Positions 20,310 through 33,110 of a stretch of DNA of 64,000 nucleotides are shown in pieces. Source of the DNA: Ceratobasidium sp. AG-K (taxonomy: Eukaryota; Basidiomycota; Agaricomycetes; Cantharellales; Ceratobasidiaceae); assembly GCA_037039685.1 (NCBI GenBank), contig JAWNGF010000011.1:1922001-1986000 (forward strand), given 5' to 3'. The position numbers and the translations under genes were made by a program. The notes beneath the pieces are model-generated. The model worked only from the letters and a program-made list of their open reading frames with translations. It searched no databases and was not told the origin of the DNA. Every line of letters begins with the position of its first letter. Within the stretch, counting starts at the first letter, position 1.

Positions 20310-23300
20310 ATCGTTTTTAAGCCACTATAAACCATCGTACGACGACCGGTCGAGAGAGAAAGACAAGATGGACGTTGACGTAAAGGGTCAGACGGTGAGC
20401 TGGCCACCTAAACGTGATATAATATCCACCCTTCTCGCTCCCATGATATTACAGATTCGGCAAGGATAGGATATCAATAACTATCAACGACCGGCCCGCA
20501 TTTTGGAGCAAACGGGATGAAATGATTTTCAAAGCTTAAATTTGCCCGAACCATAAAGGCCGGGACATCCGCATTAAACTCGATTTGAGCACCAATAAAG
20601 GACGATCTACCGAGATATGGCAATTTCTACCTTTTTTATTATTGTTGCTGACTAACTACACTAATAATAGAGTAAATGAATTATATTCGTATTGAGTGTC
20701 TGGAGGTTCGCTTCGACAGCACTGGCTTTAGACACACGCAGAAACAATCGAGTCATAAGGTAAGAAGCAGGTAGCACATGGTGCGCATACATGCTATTGG
20801 TTCACACGATTGGTTCGATTACCTTCTCGGAATGTTCAAGCATCTCAGCAAAAATCTTAAATACTCCGGAGCACCCCGGAGCACTTTCGGTTTTGGCTGA
20901 GATATTCTGGATTTCAACAACTAAATCTCTCATGGTTGTTGACTTGGCAGTTTACTGTCTTGCTATATCCTGCCTTAAATGAGCCCTTTAAACCTGTTTA
21001 ATAGCTTAAGGTCACAAGATTAACCAGATCGGAGCCGTTGTATCTACGACTCTCCAAAGGTGGTTCGTGCTTCACGGTAGCGCGCATAAAGAAATCAGAT
21101 ATACAACGCATATTTCGTTTTCGGGGACTTCAGTATTTGTGACCCGGGCTCAGGAACACTAGCTTCGGTGCGACGAGACCCAAGAAACCCCTATCGTTAG
21201 CGGTGAGAGTTCCTGTTCCTCTGAATCAGTGGCGCTTCCCCATCACTTCTCCAGTAAATTTAGCATCAAAACCGTGCTAGTATGCGTGACGTAATCGAGG
21301 GTTGATTACATAGTTCTGAGGTGGTATTTGTCGCACTCAACCGTGGCTCTGAGATCCCGCCACTCAGTCAGAAACCCTCCAGCTTCCATTATGGTGTATA
21401 CTTCGTGGCCGTCATTACTGTTCCGTATCTCCAAATCATTCCCTCGTCGAGGCCACACAGGAAACTTAAACAACCATACACCCTGGGGGATGGACCGGTG
21501 AGTGCTCAATAAAATCCCCGAGTCCTCTGGGGACTCCGGAGCAACGAACTTGTCTCCATAAATCCCCAAAGACTCCGGGGGAAAGGTGTGTTTCGTCTCC
21601 TAGAGGTGCCAGATACATTTGGAGGTCCCCAGCCCCGGAACTGGCCCTCACTTTGCTGACGTGGGTCTCCAACCAAATTACGCACAATAACATCTGGCTG
21701 CTACGCCAGGAAATCCAATAGTGGAGGAACGGCCTACGGAATGCAGAACACTGGAGCAGCCACCAAGGAGGCAAGCAACACAGACTCTCAAGTGTTGTCT
21801 CACGAGTCAACAGGGCCCCAACCAGCCAAGCAAGAATCGCCTACTCTTGATCTCCTCGTTTCAACCACAACTGCGAATGAACTCATACCTCGATCTTCAA
21901 ACGATGAAAGCATCTGCTCCCCCTTCACCAGTCGTAAGGGCCACACCTTGCCCTGGTTATCATTGATGATAGGAACCGGTACATACGCATCCTCAGTCAA
22001 CGAATGGCATAGAAATATCTACCAGCAGGATGTCCGGTATTGTTAAAGCATGACCGGCCCCATGCATGCTCCTACGTGGACTGCTACACCAATCAGTGAA
22101 TATAATCTGTTCAACCGTCAACAAGCACGGACGCGAGATCGTCTATTTATGTTATTTTATTTTAGTTATGGGCCACGCACACACAGAGTACACAGGTGTG
22201 GGCCCCACCAAGCGCGAGGCGAAGCAAACATCGGCACGGAAAATTGCACATTCCGGGCACTGTGTAGGTCGTTCGGACTGGTCTTCGATCAAAACTAATG
22301 ACTCGGGGGAATCCGATTGCGTTGTTTCCAGTGATTTCGTTCCCTACACATGTGTTCCATGTGCTTCGCTTCGCCGTCTAATTCACTAAGCAATAATTAA
22401 GAATGAAGATTGATCACTAAATTACTCGTTGACCTGATTTGCTTGAAACGTATCGGCGCCAACGGCTGCAGCGCCGGGTCAACACCAACTGGCTCACGGG
22501 TCGCAGCTCCAGAAATTATGCCCCCCCTTGATGAAAACTTGAGAGCGCTCGCACGCTACTCCCGCAAGAACCCAAAACTTAACTCAGTTGCTGAGTTATT
22601 GGATGATCACGAATGCATACATGGCCCGCGTTGATGTAAGATTTAAGCATGGCGCTCGCAAGTACTTGCGTACGATCATGACCGAAGCGAGAGCTCATGA
22701 GATAATTGGTGCTCCTCGGTGCCTGGTTGGGTTGCTGGTGCGATAGCTAGACCTGCGCATATTAATAACAAGCCATAACGTTGACAGATCGTAGAATAAA
22801 CCCAAGACAGACATGACGTAAAGAACCACGGCAACATCGTAGTGTCCAGTCCTGCCCGCTCTCGTTGAGCCACCAATCCATAAACTACCCCAAATCGTGC
22901 CTTGGAGCGAACGGAACGCAACCTGTAGCAGAAGCGGTGTCTATTACCGCAGTTGGACAACATCCGCTGCCAACCGAGAAGAATCCACCGAGATGTGGCA
23001 AATACCCGACGCCACACCAAATCCAGATGACCCGGGTGGCGTGGCAACAAGCTGCATCGTGTTTACACCGGACCCAGCAGCTCCGAGTCTCGACTCGTCG
23101 ATCCGATCCCGGCGGCACTTGCCACATAGCTCCAAGTGGCGTACCGTCCCATAAAACACAAAACACACATATGACTCACAACACAAAATCGAGTTCACCA
23201 ACATATCATTACCAAAACGCAAACTCAAAAACATCCATCCGTCTACATAGCATAGCCATAACACATGACATGGGAAGCATATATAAATAAACAAAAATTA

Positions 23301-23405
23301 AAACACACAACAACGTATATGGAACAAGAAGATAATGTAAGGGGTATGAAACGAATGGGGTGCATAATTACAAGAGAAGATGGCAAGTAAATTCACAAGG
23401 CATAA
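20310..23405. other. Intergenic, about 3.1 kb, no gene recognised
   Basis: Several short open frames (for example 21741-22046 and 22410-22634) show polar, protein-like composition but no recognisable family, so they could be remnants. No RNA gene was identified. Confidence 0.5.
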
Positions 23406-26400
23406 TTAGGGGAACAAGACGCTGTCGCGCATCGTGTCGCCTGATTGGCGGCTGCTGAGATCGAGGAAACTTTGCGAGTGTTGGAGGGCGGGGCGGGACC
23501 AGGCCTCGTCGTCCTCTTCTTCCTCCTCGGTATCTTCCTCCTCAACGCCGATATCCAAAAAGCTCATTTGGTTCTCGCGGAGGGGAATCGAGCGTTCGCG
23601 TCTAACAGTGTTCGACGAAGCGCACGATTCGCGGGAAGAGTGGTGGCGGAGGCTCGTCTGGGGAGTAGGCGCAGAGTGGGAGGAGATGAACGACACGATC
23701 GGTTGAGTTCCAACACGTCCACGGGGAGGGGGAGGCAAGCCCGAACCAGCAGACGCACGCTGAACAGGCGGGCCAACAGGTGGACGAGGAGGAGCACCCA
23801 GAGGCGGACGGGGCAACGCGCCAATCGGGGAACGAGGTGGCGGAGGTGGAGCCCGGCTCGGCTGCATCACAGTCGAGATGCTCTGCACATAGCGGCGAGG
23901 CGGAGGCGCGGCTTGGGACGAGGGCATGACTGGCAACGAAGTGTTGTGGGTCCTGCGGGGCAGAGGGAGCGAACGCATTGGCGCCGGCGAGTCCGAAAAC
24001 GTCGAATGAATCGAACCAGTCGTGTCCGTCGTCGTCACGTTGGTCGTCGTCGTGTTGCTCCGCTGCCTCGAAGGCTCAAGCTTCGGGCTCTTTAGTCCAG
24101 GCTCGCTCGGCGGCGCAGGTGAAGTGAGCGGCGAACGCATTTCTTTGAGGTGGTCCTGGAGCGCAGCTGGGGAAATAATATGCTGAGCCCTAAACTCGTG
24201 TCGGCTCATGGGTGAAATCGGCGGACTCGCCACCGGAATGGGCGCAAACACCTCGTCGACGGGCGCAATCGACGGCCCTGGATCCTCTCGCGCACGAATC
24301 ATCGACTTGGTCTCGTCGTCCAAGAGCGCCGACGAGGTCGACTTGGCATGCGACGTATGCGGACGGTGAAAGAACCGTTTGCCCCGTGCGTGGCTCGGTC
24401 CAGGCGATCCCATTCCGCCCATCCCAGGCAACGTTGGCATATGATACGACCGCTGTCGCTTGGGACCCCATCCCGCTTCGTTCACCGACGCCGAACTCGT
24501 ACTCGACACGCGCGGACGCTGGCACGGAAGTCCAACAACCGCCGCACAACATCTGGCGTTTTTACCACTCGTCCGTACAGCGCAGCATTTCCAACGCCCG
24601 GCATTGACGCCTTCCCTGAGCGCACGAGTGCTGCAACACTTTTCGTGGTTTCCGGATCCGCACTTCCATGCGACGGAAGTGCTGGTCGCGACGACTTGGG
24701 TGCGGGCGCGAGGCATCGGGTCGAGGTCGACCTCGGAATCAGAGTAGGATCCCGAACGAGTGTGGCGCGAAAACTCGATGCGGGACGAGACGTTTTGAGG
24801 CGGCATCATTTCAGGCGCGATCGAGCTGCACGAACTCGTCCTCGAAGACGCAGACGGGATCCTCGTGAGGGGATTGACGGGCGAGGGAGAAGATGGTGGG
24901 GCGCTCGCAGGCGGAGTCGGAAACTCGTCGTCTTCTAGGGCTAATTCCAATAAGCACCCTGCCACGAATCCCATGACCGACTCACCTTCTTCAACAGGGC
25001 CCTTTTCGGCCATTTCGCTTGCAGCAGCTTCGAGCACGGCGCCAACGTCCACGCCCTCTTCGATGATCCCGATCCCCATCACCGCATCCTCCTCCTTGCC
25101 CAGACGTGCCAACTCCATCTTGGCCGCCATAGGAATGATATGCATCCCACTCGGATACGCCACCTCGCTTGAGCTCAACTTTCTCCTACGCCCAGCGTTA
25201 CCCGCCATCCAGGGAAGGTTCGTTGGCGAAGGCGGAGGACGGCTAGGTGGGTTCGTTGGCAAGGGCAGGGAACGGCTAGGCGGGCTCGTGGGTAAATGCA
25301 CCGGGCGGATCGACGGACTGCGTGCGTACTTTGTTCCAGAGCGGGGTGATTCGGGCGGGAAGAGCGGATGCCCATCGAGCTGGATGTTCTCGGGGTCGAT
25401 GAGCGAAAGCGGGTCGGGGTGCATCGCGGTGCTGGGGTGCAGCGTCGCCCCGAATCGAGGGCTAGCTCCGAGCCGTGAATCGTCCAGAGCGAGTCGAGGA
25501 TCGTCCATACCGAAGCGAGGGTCTTCCAAACCGAACCTCGACTCGGTGTCCGAGTACACGTCGTCCTCGAACCCGAGTGCAGTAAGGTCAATGCTCGCCT
25601 CGTCATGAGTAATCGGAGCGAATTGGTAGTTGTCGAGGTCCTCTGACTTGCGTGCGGTGGGAGTCGTATGCCGCGACGCGCCAGGAGAGCCAAAGTTGAC
25701 AGGAGAGGAGCGTGGCGAGCCGATGTTTGAAGGACCCGGCGAGAGGCTGGGGTTGAAGGGCGGGGGAGAATAGAGGTGGGCGTTTGAAGGACCTGGCGAT
25801 CCCGACTGAGAAGAGTGGGGAGAGGGCAGGGCAAGAAGCTCGTCGGCCGTTCCTGGACGGTCGGCACCGACAACGTGCTCGTGTCATTGTCGCTCCCGCG
25901 TCTTGAAAAGCTGGTATCGTTTTCGCTGCCCCGTCTTGAAGACGTCCGAGGTGGTGGGTTGACGAGAGACGACGTTGATGTGCTGTAATCGAGTCCCGAC
26001 ACCCAATTCAAATACGTGATTAGGTTTTCAACAGTGACGTTTGAACATCAGGGCGATTCGGTTCCAGTGGGACATGATCCAACATGGTGATTCAACGCGA
26101 GCATGTCGAGGGGAATGACGCCCGTATCGTGATAAGAGACCGAAATCCGATGAATAGAAAAAAGTCAGTACTCGGACAATAAAAAGCCGATCGAACTCTC
26201 GAGGTCGGGTCAAATCCCCCCGATAAAAGCTCCAACAATGCTCAGCGCAAGGCCGTCGCCCTCGGATCCGGCACCAACATGAGCCGTCGAACGAAAAAAA
26301 CTCACCGTGAGCGTAGTTCATTCCTCGACGAGCGCTTTGAGACGTGCAGCGCTGGGACATCTCTGACTTCTTGTACGATCCCACTCGCAAGTCCAACCAT

Positions 26401-27462
26401 GGACGCCATACTTGCTACACCCATCCCTCCACGACCGAGCCCAATATTCGGATTGGAGGGTTGAGTCGAGAGATTGGGTATACTCGGGCGGGTCAGAACC
26501 GCATGGGCGCTCTGACCCCGCCGGATGCCGAGCGCAGGCGGACCGAGGTCAAGTTCGTCGTCGGGTTTGGCGAGGCGATCCGAGCTGGCCATGGCCCGAG
26601 CGTAGACTTCTTCGAGCGGGCTGGGGTTCGAATCGGGCGAGTAGGAATAGGATTGCGTGGCCGTGGCGTGTGCGTAAATATCCAGGGCAGACGTGGGGGA
26701 TAATGCAATGGGAGAAGTGGTGGGTGAAAATCCAGAAAACAGAGTGGATGAGTTGGAAAACGTCGTGGGGGCGGTTGAGGCAGACAGGTACGAAGATGAT
26801 GATTTGGGCGACAGATGCGACGTGGACGACCCAGGCGACAACTGCGCACCCGAAGGTTGGCGGGAGAGGTGTGGCAACGAGGTTTTCGAGGACAAATGCG
26901 GTGTGGGCGGCGACAAATGCGACTCGGCACCTCCGGAATGCGCGCGGTGCGTCGGACTGGGACGCCCCGATGCCGACGGAATGCGTCTGACGTCGCCTTG
27001 GGAGACACCCAGCTTGCGCACTCTCTCCTGCGGTCGTTCCGGCTGCTTTTCTTTTTTCCGGCTCGACTCGGCAACGTACACCGGCGAGCGCGCAAACGGG
27101 TCGTCGCCGGGAACCCCGAAGCCAGGGCCAGTGCTGCTCTGAAAACTGCGTTTGGTGTCGGATGCGCTCGAGGGGGTCGTCGGTTCGGGATAGTCGGAAG
27201 AGCCGGTAGAGACCACCGTCTGTCGGTTGTTAGCCGACCGCGGGCGAGACGAGCTGACCAGCGCCGGCGGAGTCGACCCCGTCCGATTGGGCAGACTCGA
27301 CGTTCCAACCCGCAACCGCTCCCGCGACTTGTGTTTCGACAGGCCAAACGCACTGGCCAACACCGCCATGCTCCCCGACGTCGTGCGCTGCCTCGGCGGC
27401 GACGGCGGTTCAATCGTCGTGTCTGGCGCACTTGGTCTGCGCGGCCACCAGCTCGACGACAT
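23406..27462 (-). CDS. Large intrinsically disordered Ser/Pro-rich protein with a cysteine-rich block
   Basis: I do not recognise this protein. ATG 27462 (MSSSWWPRRPSAPDTT) opens a Ser/Pro/Arg-rich exon to 26306. The exon joins in phase across a long intron (26305-25983, 323 nt) to TSTSSLVNPPPRTSS. Near 25860-25890 the frame must change by one base to reach ADELLALPSPHSSQSGSPG, so there is either an unseen intron or an indel. The long last exon has acidic IDLTALGFEDDVYSDTESRF, repeated RFG/DD/PRL segments, proline-rich runs (PSRAPPPPPRSP) that could bind SH3 domains, and an acidic helix before the C-terminus. A block at about 24500-24695 has paired cysteines (KCCSTR, KCCAVR, RCCAAV) that could bind metal. 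It is probably a scaffold or regulator; this is inference. Confidence 0.6.
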
Positions 27463-29799
27463 GTCTGCTCATTAGCTGCAGCTCACTCCAACGCAGGGCA
27501 CTCACTAGGTGGTGGTGGTTCGCATCCAAATGAAGCCAACTTTGCTTCCGTCGCTTAATCCCATCAGGCGCGACAACTCCCAATCGGGTCAAGTCCCCCG
27601 CCGTTGCAAATCAAGTCGCCCTCGCGACGTGCTTCTCGCTATCATTTCGGCGAGTTTATTCCTCAACGATTCCCCTAGGCTATCTCTCAGCCCTGCATAG
27701 AGCTATATTGTCCCCGTGTAGACGTGTATCGCCAGACATGCTACTTTTCGAGCCATTACGTCTATAGCCTCGACCGATGACTACTCTGACACACACAGCA
27801 AGTTCTCGACCGATACAGACCACACCACTCTCGGACCGGCTGCGTCAGTCCAACCGGCTCGCTTACACCTCCGACGAAAAATCTCCACGCACCACCCACC
27901 CTTCATCCGGACCCACTCGGCCGTCCGTATCCAGATTCCCCGCGAGGTCACCACCCCTTCTGATCCGCCGACTGCTAGACCGTCTTCTAATCAGTCCTAG
28001 TGTCGGCTCAATTTAGATCAACTCTACGCTGCCTATTTCGTCGTGCGCCACCCGTGTCTTGTCGCCACGCACACCGACCGAGTGCCACATGAAGGTACGC
28101 ACGCGCGCCACCCGTCTATCCACCTCCACAGAAAGTGGGCTGAATGCATGTGCGGGCGTAAATCTGGAGACACAGCCGGAAAGGGATGAATGAATTGCCG
28201 GGCAGACGTCTCACGTGCTCGGTTCCCTGACCGACGCGTCGCGTGTCACAGTGGGCGAAACCACCTAGTGGATTCCTCGGTTTCTAGACTGCCGCCACTC
28301 TGCACTCCTGTAAACTCTGTATGTGGTGTGTGAATGTCCTCGAACACAACACCGACGATCACTCAAATCAGATCACGCAAATGTCGACAATCACTCAAAT
28401 GGGCACGAATGCTAAACTAACCGGCGCATTCCAACAAAATGACGCCATGTACGACTAGAACCTAGACTGGATGCACAACTCGCTGAACAAGTCCGTCTAG
28501 GCTGGATATCTAACGCACCTTGGCTTGCCTGCACGAATATTGATCACTAGGCAATCGCACCGAGCTCGAGCGGAGTTGTCCGGCGGCCGGCCGAAGAAGT
28601 CGAGGAACAGAATTCGAAGCACGTCATCAATTGTGGGGATAGACACAACTGTCGAATGTCACTCTTTTTTTTTTTCACGCGAGTTTAATCAGTGCCATTC
28701 AAAGCCGACGTGTATGCATGCGCGACACGAGGGGAGCGTCGAAATTATACTTTACGGTGTTTAATCCGCCGTGGCTCTCAGTCATGTCTGGCCTATTGCA
28801 GCTTGTAGAAGGAGCAGGCGGAATGAATTCGGAACGCCAATTCCAACTACTTAGAGCCCCAACCGATAGAGACTAAGCCTACATAGCTAACATAGAACGA
28901 CACGAGATTGCATACACCCTCGTTGCGAACCAAGGGGCCGTCGAGGCTTCTAGGGCGCAGATCGATCAGGGGCGATGTGCAATCGGGGAGCGTGCCGAGG
29001 ACAATAGAAGGCAATAAGCTATATGCGTTGTGAATGGAAATGGGTGATGTGCCGCAAGGGAGGTGAACGGCATTGTATCAATTTATTATTTTGTGGCCTA
29101 ACATATAAAGCTCTCGAGTTGAGGGTTTGCTTGCATTAGGCCTTACATTAATCGGTGTGAACATAGATAATCTCCGTATCCGGCTCGTTGAGTTCCGCTA
29201 TCAGGACATGCCATCTCAGCGTGACCACATAACCAGTTGGCTCAAATGCACTACGGGTTATAGACTAGCTTATCCGACGCGCTCAGGCTCGTTGCTGAAG
29301 GTCTACCTGACGTAGGGCCGGCGTTATTTGCTATTTTACGAAACCACGCGAGGAAACCAAAGCTGGGAGGAGGTCTGGCCGTCCTCATAAAATAATGATT
29401 CATCGCCAGCGCTATCCAAGTAGCATTCCCGCTGACAGACTCTGATACACATATCGATCCAACCGCTGAAGATCACCAATGCCTTCCACAAACATGCCCG
29501 CCAATATATACCATCAGCTGATCCCCGCATCGTCAACTCTTGTACTAGTTTAGGACGAGCCTTGTACCTACCCGTCAAAAAGTCATCATAAGCATTCTGC
29601 GATGGCAAGTGCCAATGTACAAGCAATCAGCACACCGATCGAAAGTCAAGTCATTGCGTGTGAACCTACTGAGATGTTGAAAGTCAAACCGTTCAGTTGC
29701 TTCCAGGCACCGAACGACCGGCAAGAAGCTCCTTCAACCGCTATCCAGGGATTGGAGAGATGAATGTGGGGTCAACGTGCATATGATACCAAAAATCGG
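27463..29799. other. Gene-poor region
   Basis: No convincing coding sequence was seen. It includes the promoter side of the disordered-protein gene and a T-rich run near 28665-28675. Small open frames are unsupported. Confidence 0.5.
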
Positions 29800-30350
29800 G
29801 GTATACGCACATACTAAGGTACATGTTACCAGTTGCCGAGTTGTTAGTGAATACCCTCACCGCTACGGGGAGCTACGCACCCACTGGAACGTTGAAGAAA
29901 GCACAAAGAATCAGCAGAGATTCTCGAATAATAACGGGCCTGCACACACCTCCTAAAATAACGGAAAACATTCAGTTAGAGATCCAGACAAATGCGAGTT
30001 TGCTCGAGATCAGCAATCGCCTTGAACGCACCGGCTGGAAGAAGGAATTGCGATTGACCCGTCAGCATGGTTCCTGGCATCTCAGCCACGCGTTACGTAC
30101 TGCCTAAAGCGTCGAGTCTCCGTCATGGAGGTGTAGCCGGCAGATGAGGAAGCATACTAACCCACTGGAACAGAAAAAAAGAAATACGATTGCAAGCCGC
30201 CGGGGTAGGCCGAGGATAAACGCGCGAACCGTCATTAGATATTCTCATTCAATAAACAGCTCATACGCACAGACTGAGGTCGTAAAAAAAGACCCACGAC
30301 TAGTCAGTAGGTGTTTCTAATCAGTAAACACCGTATACGCACATACTGAG
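29800..30350. repeat. Decayed left flank of the 72-bp satellite
   Basis: Diverged copies of the satellite unit are recognisable, for example TATACGCACATACTAAGG near 29802 and a full but degenerate unit (GACCCACGACTAGTCAGTAGG ... AGTAAACACCG) at about 30270-30345. Divergence increases away from the core array. Confidence 0.7.
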
Positions 30351-32582
30351 ATGGCAAATGGCGACCCGCGAGTGGTCAGCGGATGTTTGTGCTCAGTAAA
30401 CACCGTATACGCACAAGCTGAGATGGCAAATGGCGACCCGCGAGCGGTCAGCGGATGTTTGTGCTCAGTAAACACCGTGTACGCACATTCTGAGATGGCA
30501 GATGGCGACCCGCGAGCGGTTAGCGGATGTTTGTGCTCAGTAAACACCGTATACGCACAGGCTGAGATGGCAAATGGCGACCCGCGAGTGGTCAGCGGAT
30601 GTTTGTGCTCAGTAAACACCGTATACGCACATACTGAGATGGCAAATGGCGACCCGCGAGTGGTCAGCGAATGTTTGTGCTCAGTAAACACCGTATACGC
30701 ACATACTGAGATGGCAAATGGCGACCCGCGAGTGGTCAGCGGATGTTTGTGCTCAGTAAACACCGTATACGCACAAGCTGAGATGGCAAATGGCGACCCG
30801 CGAGTGGTCAGCGGATGTTTGTGCTCAGTAAACACCGTATACGCACAAGCTGAGATGGCAAATGGCGACCCGCGAGTGGTCAGCGGATGTTTGTGCTCAG
30901 TAAACACCGTATACGTACAAGCTGAGATGGCAAATGGCGACCCGCGAGTGGTCAGCGGATGTTTGTGCTCAGTAAACACCGTACACGCACACGCTGAGAT
31001 GGCAAATGGCGACCCGCTAGTGGTCAGCGAATGTTTGTGCTCAATAAACACCGTATACGCACATCCTGAGATGGCAAATGGCGACCCGCGAGTGGTCAGC
31101 GGATGTTTGTGCTCAGTAAACACCGTATACGCACATACTGAGATGGCAAATGGCGACCCGCGAGTGGTCAGCGGATGTTTGTGCCCAGTAAACACCGTAC
31201 ACGCACATCCTGAGATGGCAAATGGCGACCCGCGAGTGGTCAGCGGATGTTTGTGCTCAGTAAACACCGTATACGCACAGGCTGAGATGGCAAATGGCGA
31301 CCCGGGAGGGGTCAGCGAATGTTTGTGCTCAATAAACACCGTATACGCACATACTGAGATGGCAAATGGCGACCCGGGAGTGGTCAGCGAATGTTTGTGC
31401 TCAATAAACACCGTATACGCACAGGCTGAGATGGCAAATGGCGACCCGCGAGTGGTCAGCGAATGTTTGTGCTCAGTAAACGCCGTATACGCACATACTA
31501 AGATGGCAAATGGCGACCCGCGAGTGGTCAGCGGATGTTTGTGCTCAGTAAACACCGTATACGCACACGCTGAGATGGCAAATGGCGACCCGCGAGTGGT
31601 CAGCGAATGTTTGTGCTCAGTAAACACCGTATACGCACATACTGAGATGGCAAATGGCGACCCGCGAGTGGTCAGCGGATGTTTGTGCTCAGTAAACACC
31701 GTATACGCACATACTGAGATGGCAAATGGCGACCCGCGAGTGGTCAGCGGATGTTTGTGCTCAGTAAACACCGTATACGCACAGGCTGAGATGGCAAATG
31801 GCGACCCGGGAGTGGTCAGCGAATGTTTGTGCTCAATAAACACCGTATACGCACACGCTGAGATGGCAAATGGCGACCCGCGAGTGGTCAGCGAATGTTT
31901 GTGCTCAGTAAACACCGTATACGCACAAGCTGATATGGCAGATGGCGACCCGCGAGTGGTCAACGGATGGTTGTGCCCAGTAAACACCGTACACGCACAT
32001 ACTGAGATGGCACATGGCGACCCGCGAGTGGTCAGCGGATGTTTGTGCTCAGTAAACACCGTATACGCACATACTGAGATGGCAAATGGCGACCCGCGAG
32101 TGGTCAGCGGATGTTTGTGCTCAGTAAACACCGTATACGCACACCCTGAGATGGCAAATGGCGACCCGCGAGTGGTCAGCGAATGTTTGTGCTCAATAAA
32201 CACCGTATACGCACATACTGAGATGGCAAATGGCGACCCGCGAGTGGTCAGCGGATGTTTGTGCTCAGTAAACACCGTATACGCACATACTGAGATGGCA
32301 AATGGCGACCCGCGAGTGGTCAGCGGATGTTTGTGCTCAGTAAACACCGTATACGCACATCCTGAGATGGCAAATGGCGACCCGCGAGTGGTCAGCGGAT
32401 GTTTGTGCTCAGTAAACACCGTATACGCACATACTGAGATGGCAAATGGCGACCCGCGAGTGGTCAGCGGATGTTTGTGCTCAGTAAACACCGTACACGC
32501 ACATACTGAGATGGCAAATGGCGACCCGCGAGTGGTCAGCGAATGTTTGTGCTCAGTAAACACCGTATACGCACAATCTGGA
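30351..32582. repeat. 72-bp tandem satellite, 31 units
   Basis: Thirty-one head-to-tail 72-bp units are built on GAGATGGCAAATGGCGACCC, GCGAGTGGTCAGCGG, ATGTTTGTGCTCAGTAAACACC and GTATACGCACA. Variation is concentrated at a few sites: the pentamer before GAG, GGA/GAA, and AGTAAA/AATAAA. Because 72 is a multiple of three and one frame per strand lacks stops, both strands show open frames of 759 codons, which I regard as artefacts. Within each unit CGG-A-TGTTT can pair with AAACA-CCG around a nine-base loop. Confidence 0.97.
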
Positions 32583-33110
32583 GGGACCAATAGCAACCCG
32601 CGAGTAGTCAGCGCATATCTCGCTCAATAGACGCTGTGTGCCCACATCCTAATAGCGCCGATTCCAGCACTCGATCAATTTGCACATTCGCTTGCTCAAT
32701 CGATCCCCTCGACGCACCCAGTTCTCTGGAGCCTCCTAATCCGTCAATCATCAGCACCCGTTCCGGCCTGGCAATACCATTTCATGAACCTTCTGCAATT
32801 TATGTGTCTCATTAGCCTCCGTGATCATCCAATATCTGCTCCGAACGTACTATCTGACAAACCAAACAATAATCCAGTATCCGTCAGTGACGACCCTGAA
32901 AATTTGTTCATGAGCAAGCGAGGCGTACTTTCTGGAGTGTCGAGCATCTCGTTGTTAGTATGCGTATCCGCTCCATAAACACCACCAACGCACTTGCTAA
33001 TGTATTTGATATATAGTCGCCTCTTCTCAGCCTTTATCACTAGAGAGCGGTCCCACACGCACCCGCTGAGATATCACATGTCACTCGGACCTTTAGCATG
33101 TGTTCTCCTT
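32583..33110. repeat. Decayed right flank of the satellite
   Basis: A degenerate unit (GCAACCCGCGAGTAGTCAGCGC ...) follows the core directly. Scattered matches (CCATAAACACC near 32970, CGCACCCGCTGAGAT near 33058) extend for several hundred bases. Confidence 0.6.

Noticed and set aside
23445..24938. Arg-rich plus-strand frames opposite the disordered-protein gene
   Set aside because: They are shadow frames of a GC-rich, Ser/Pro-rich coding strand.
30317..32630. Two 759-residue repeat proteins, one on each strand
   Set aside because: Both follow automatically from a stop-free 72-bp unit. There is no flanking exon, and substitutions change amino acids in both frames.
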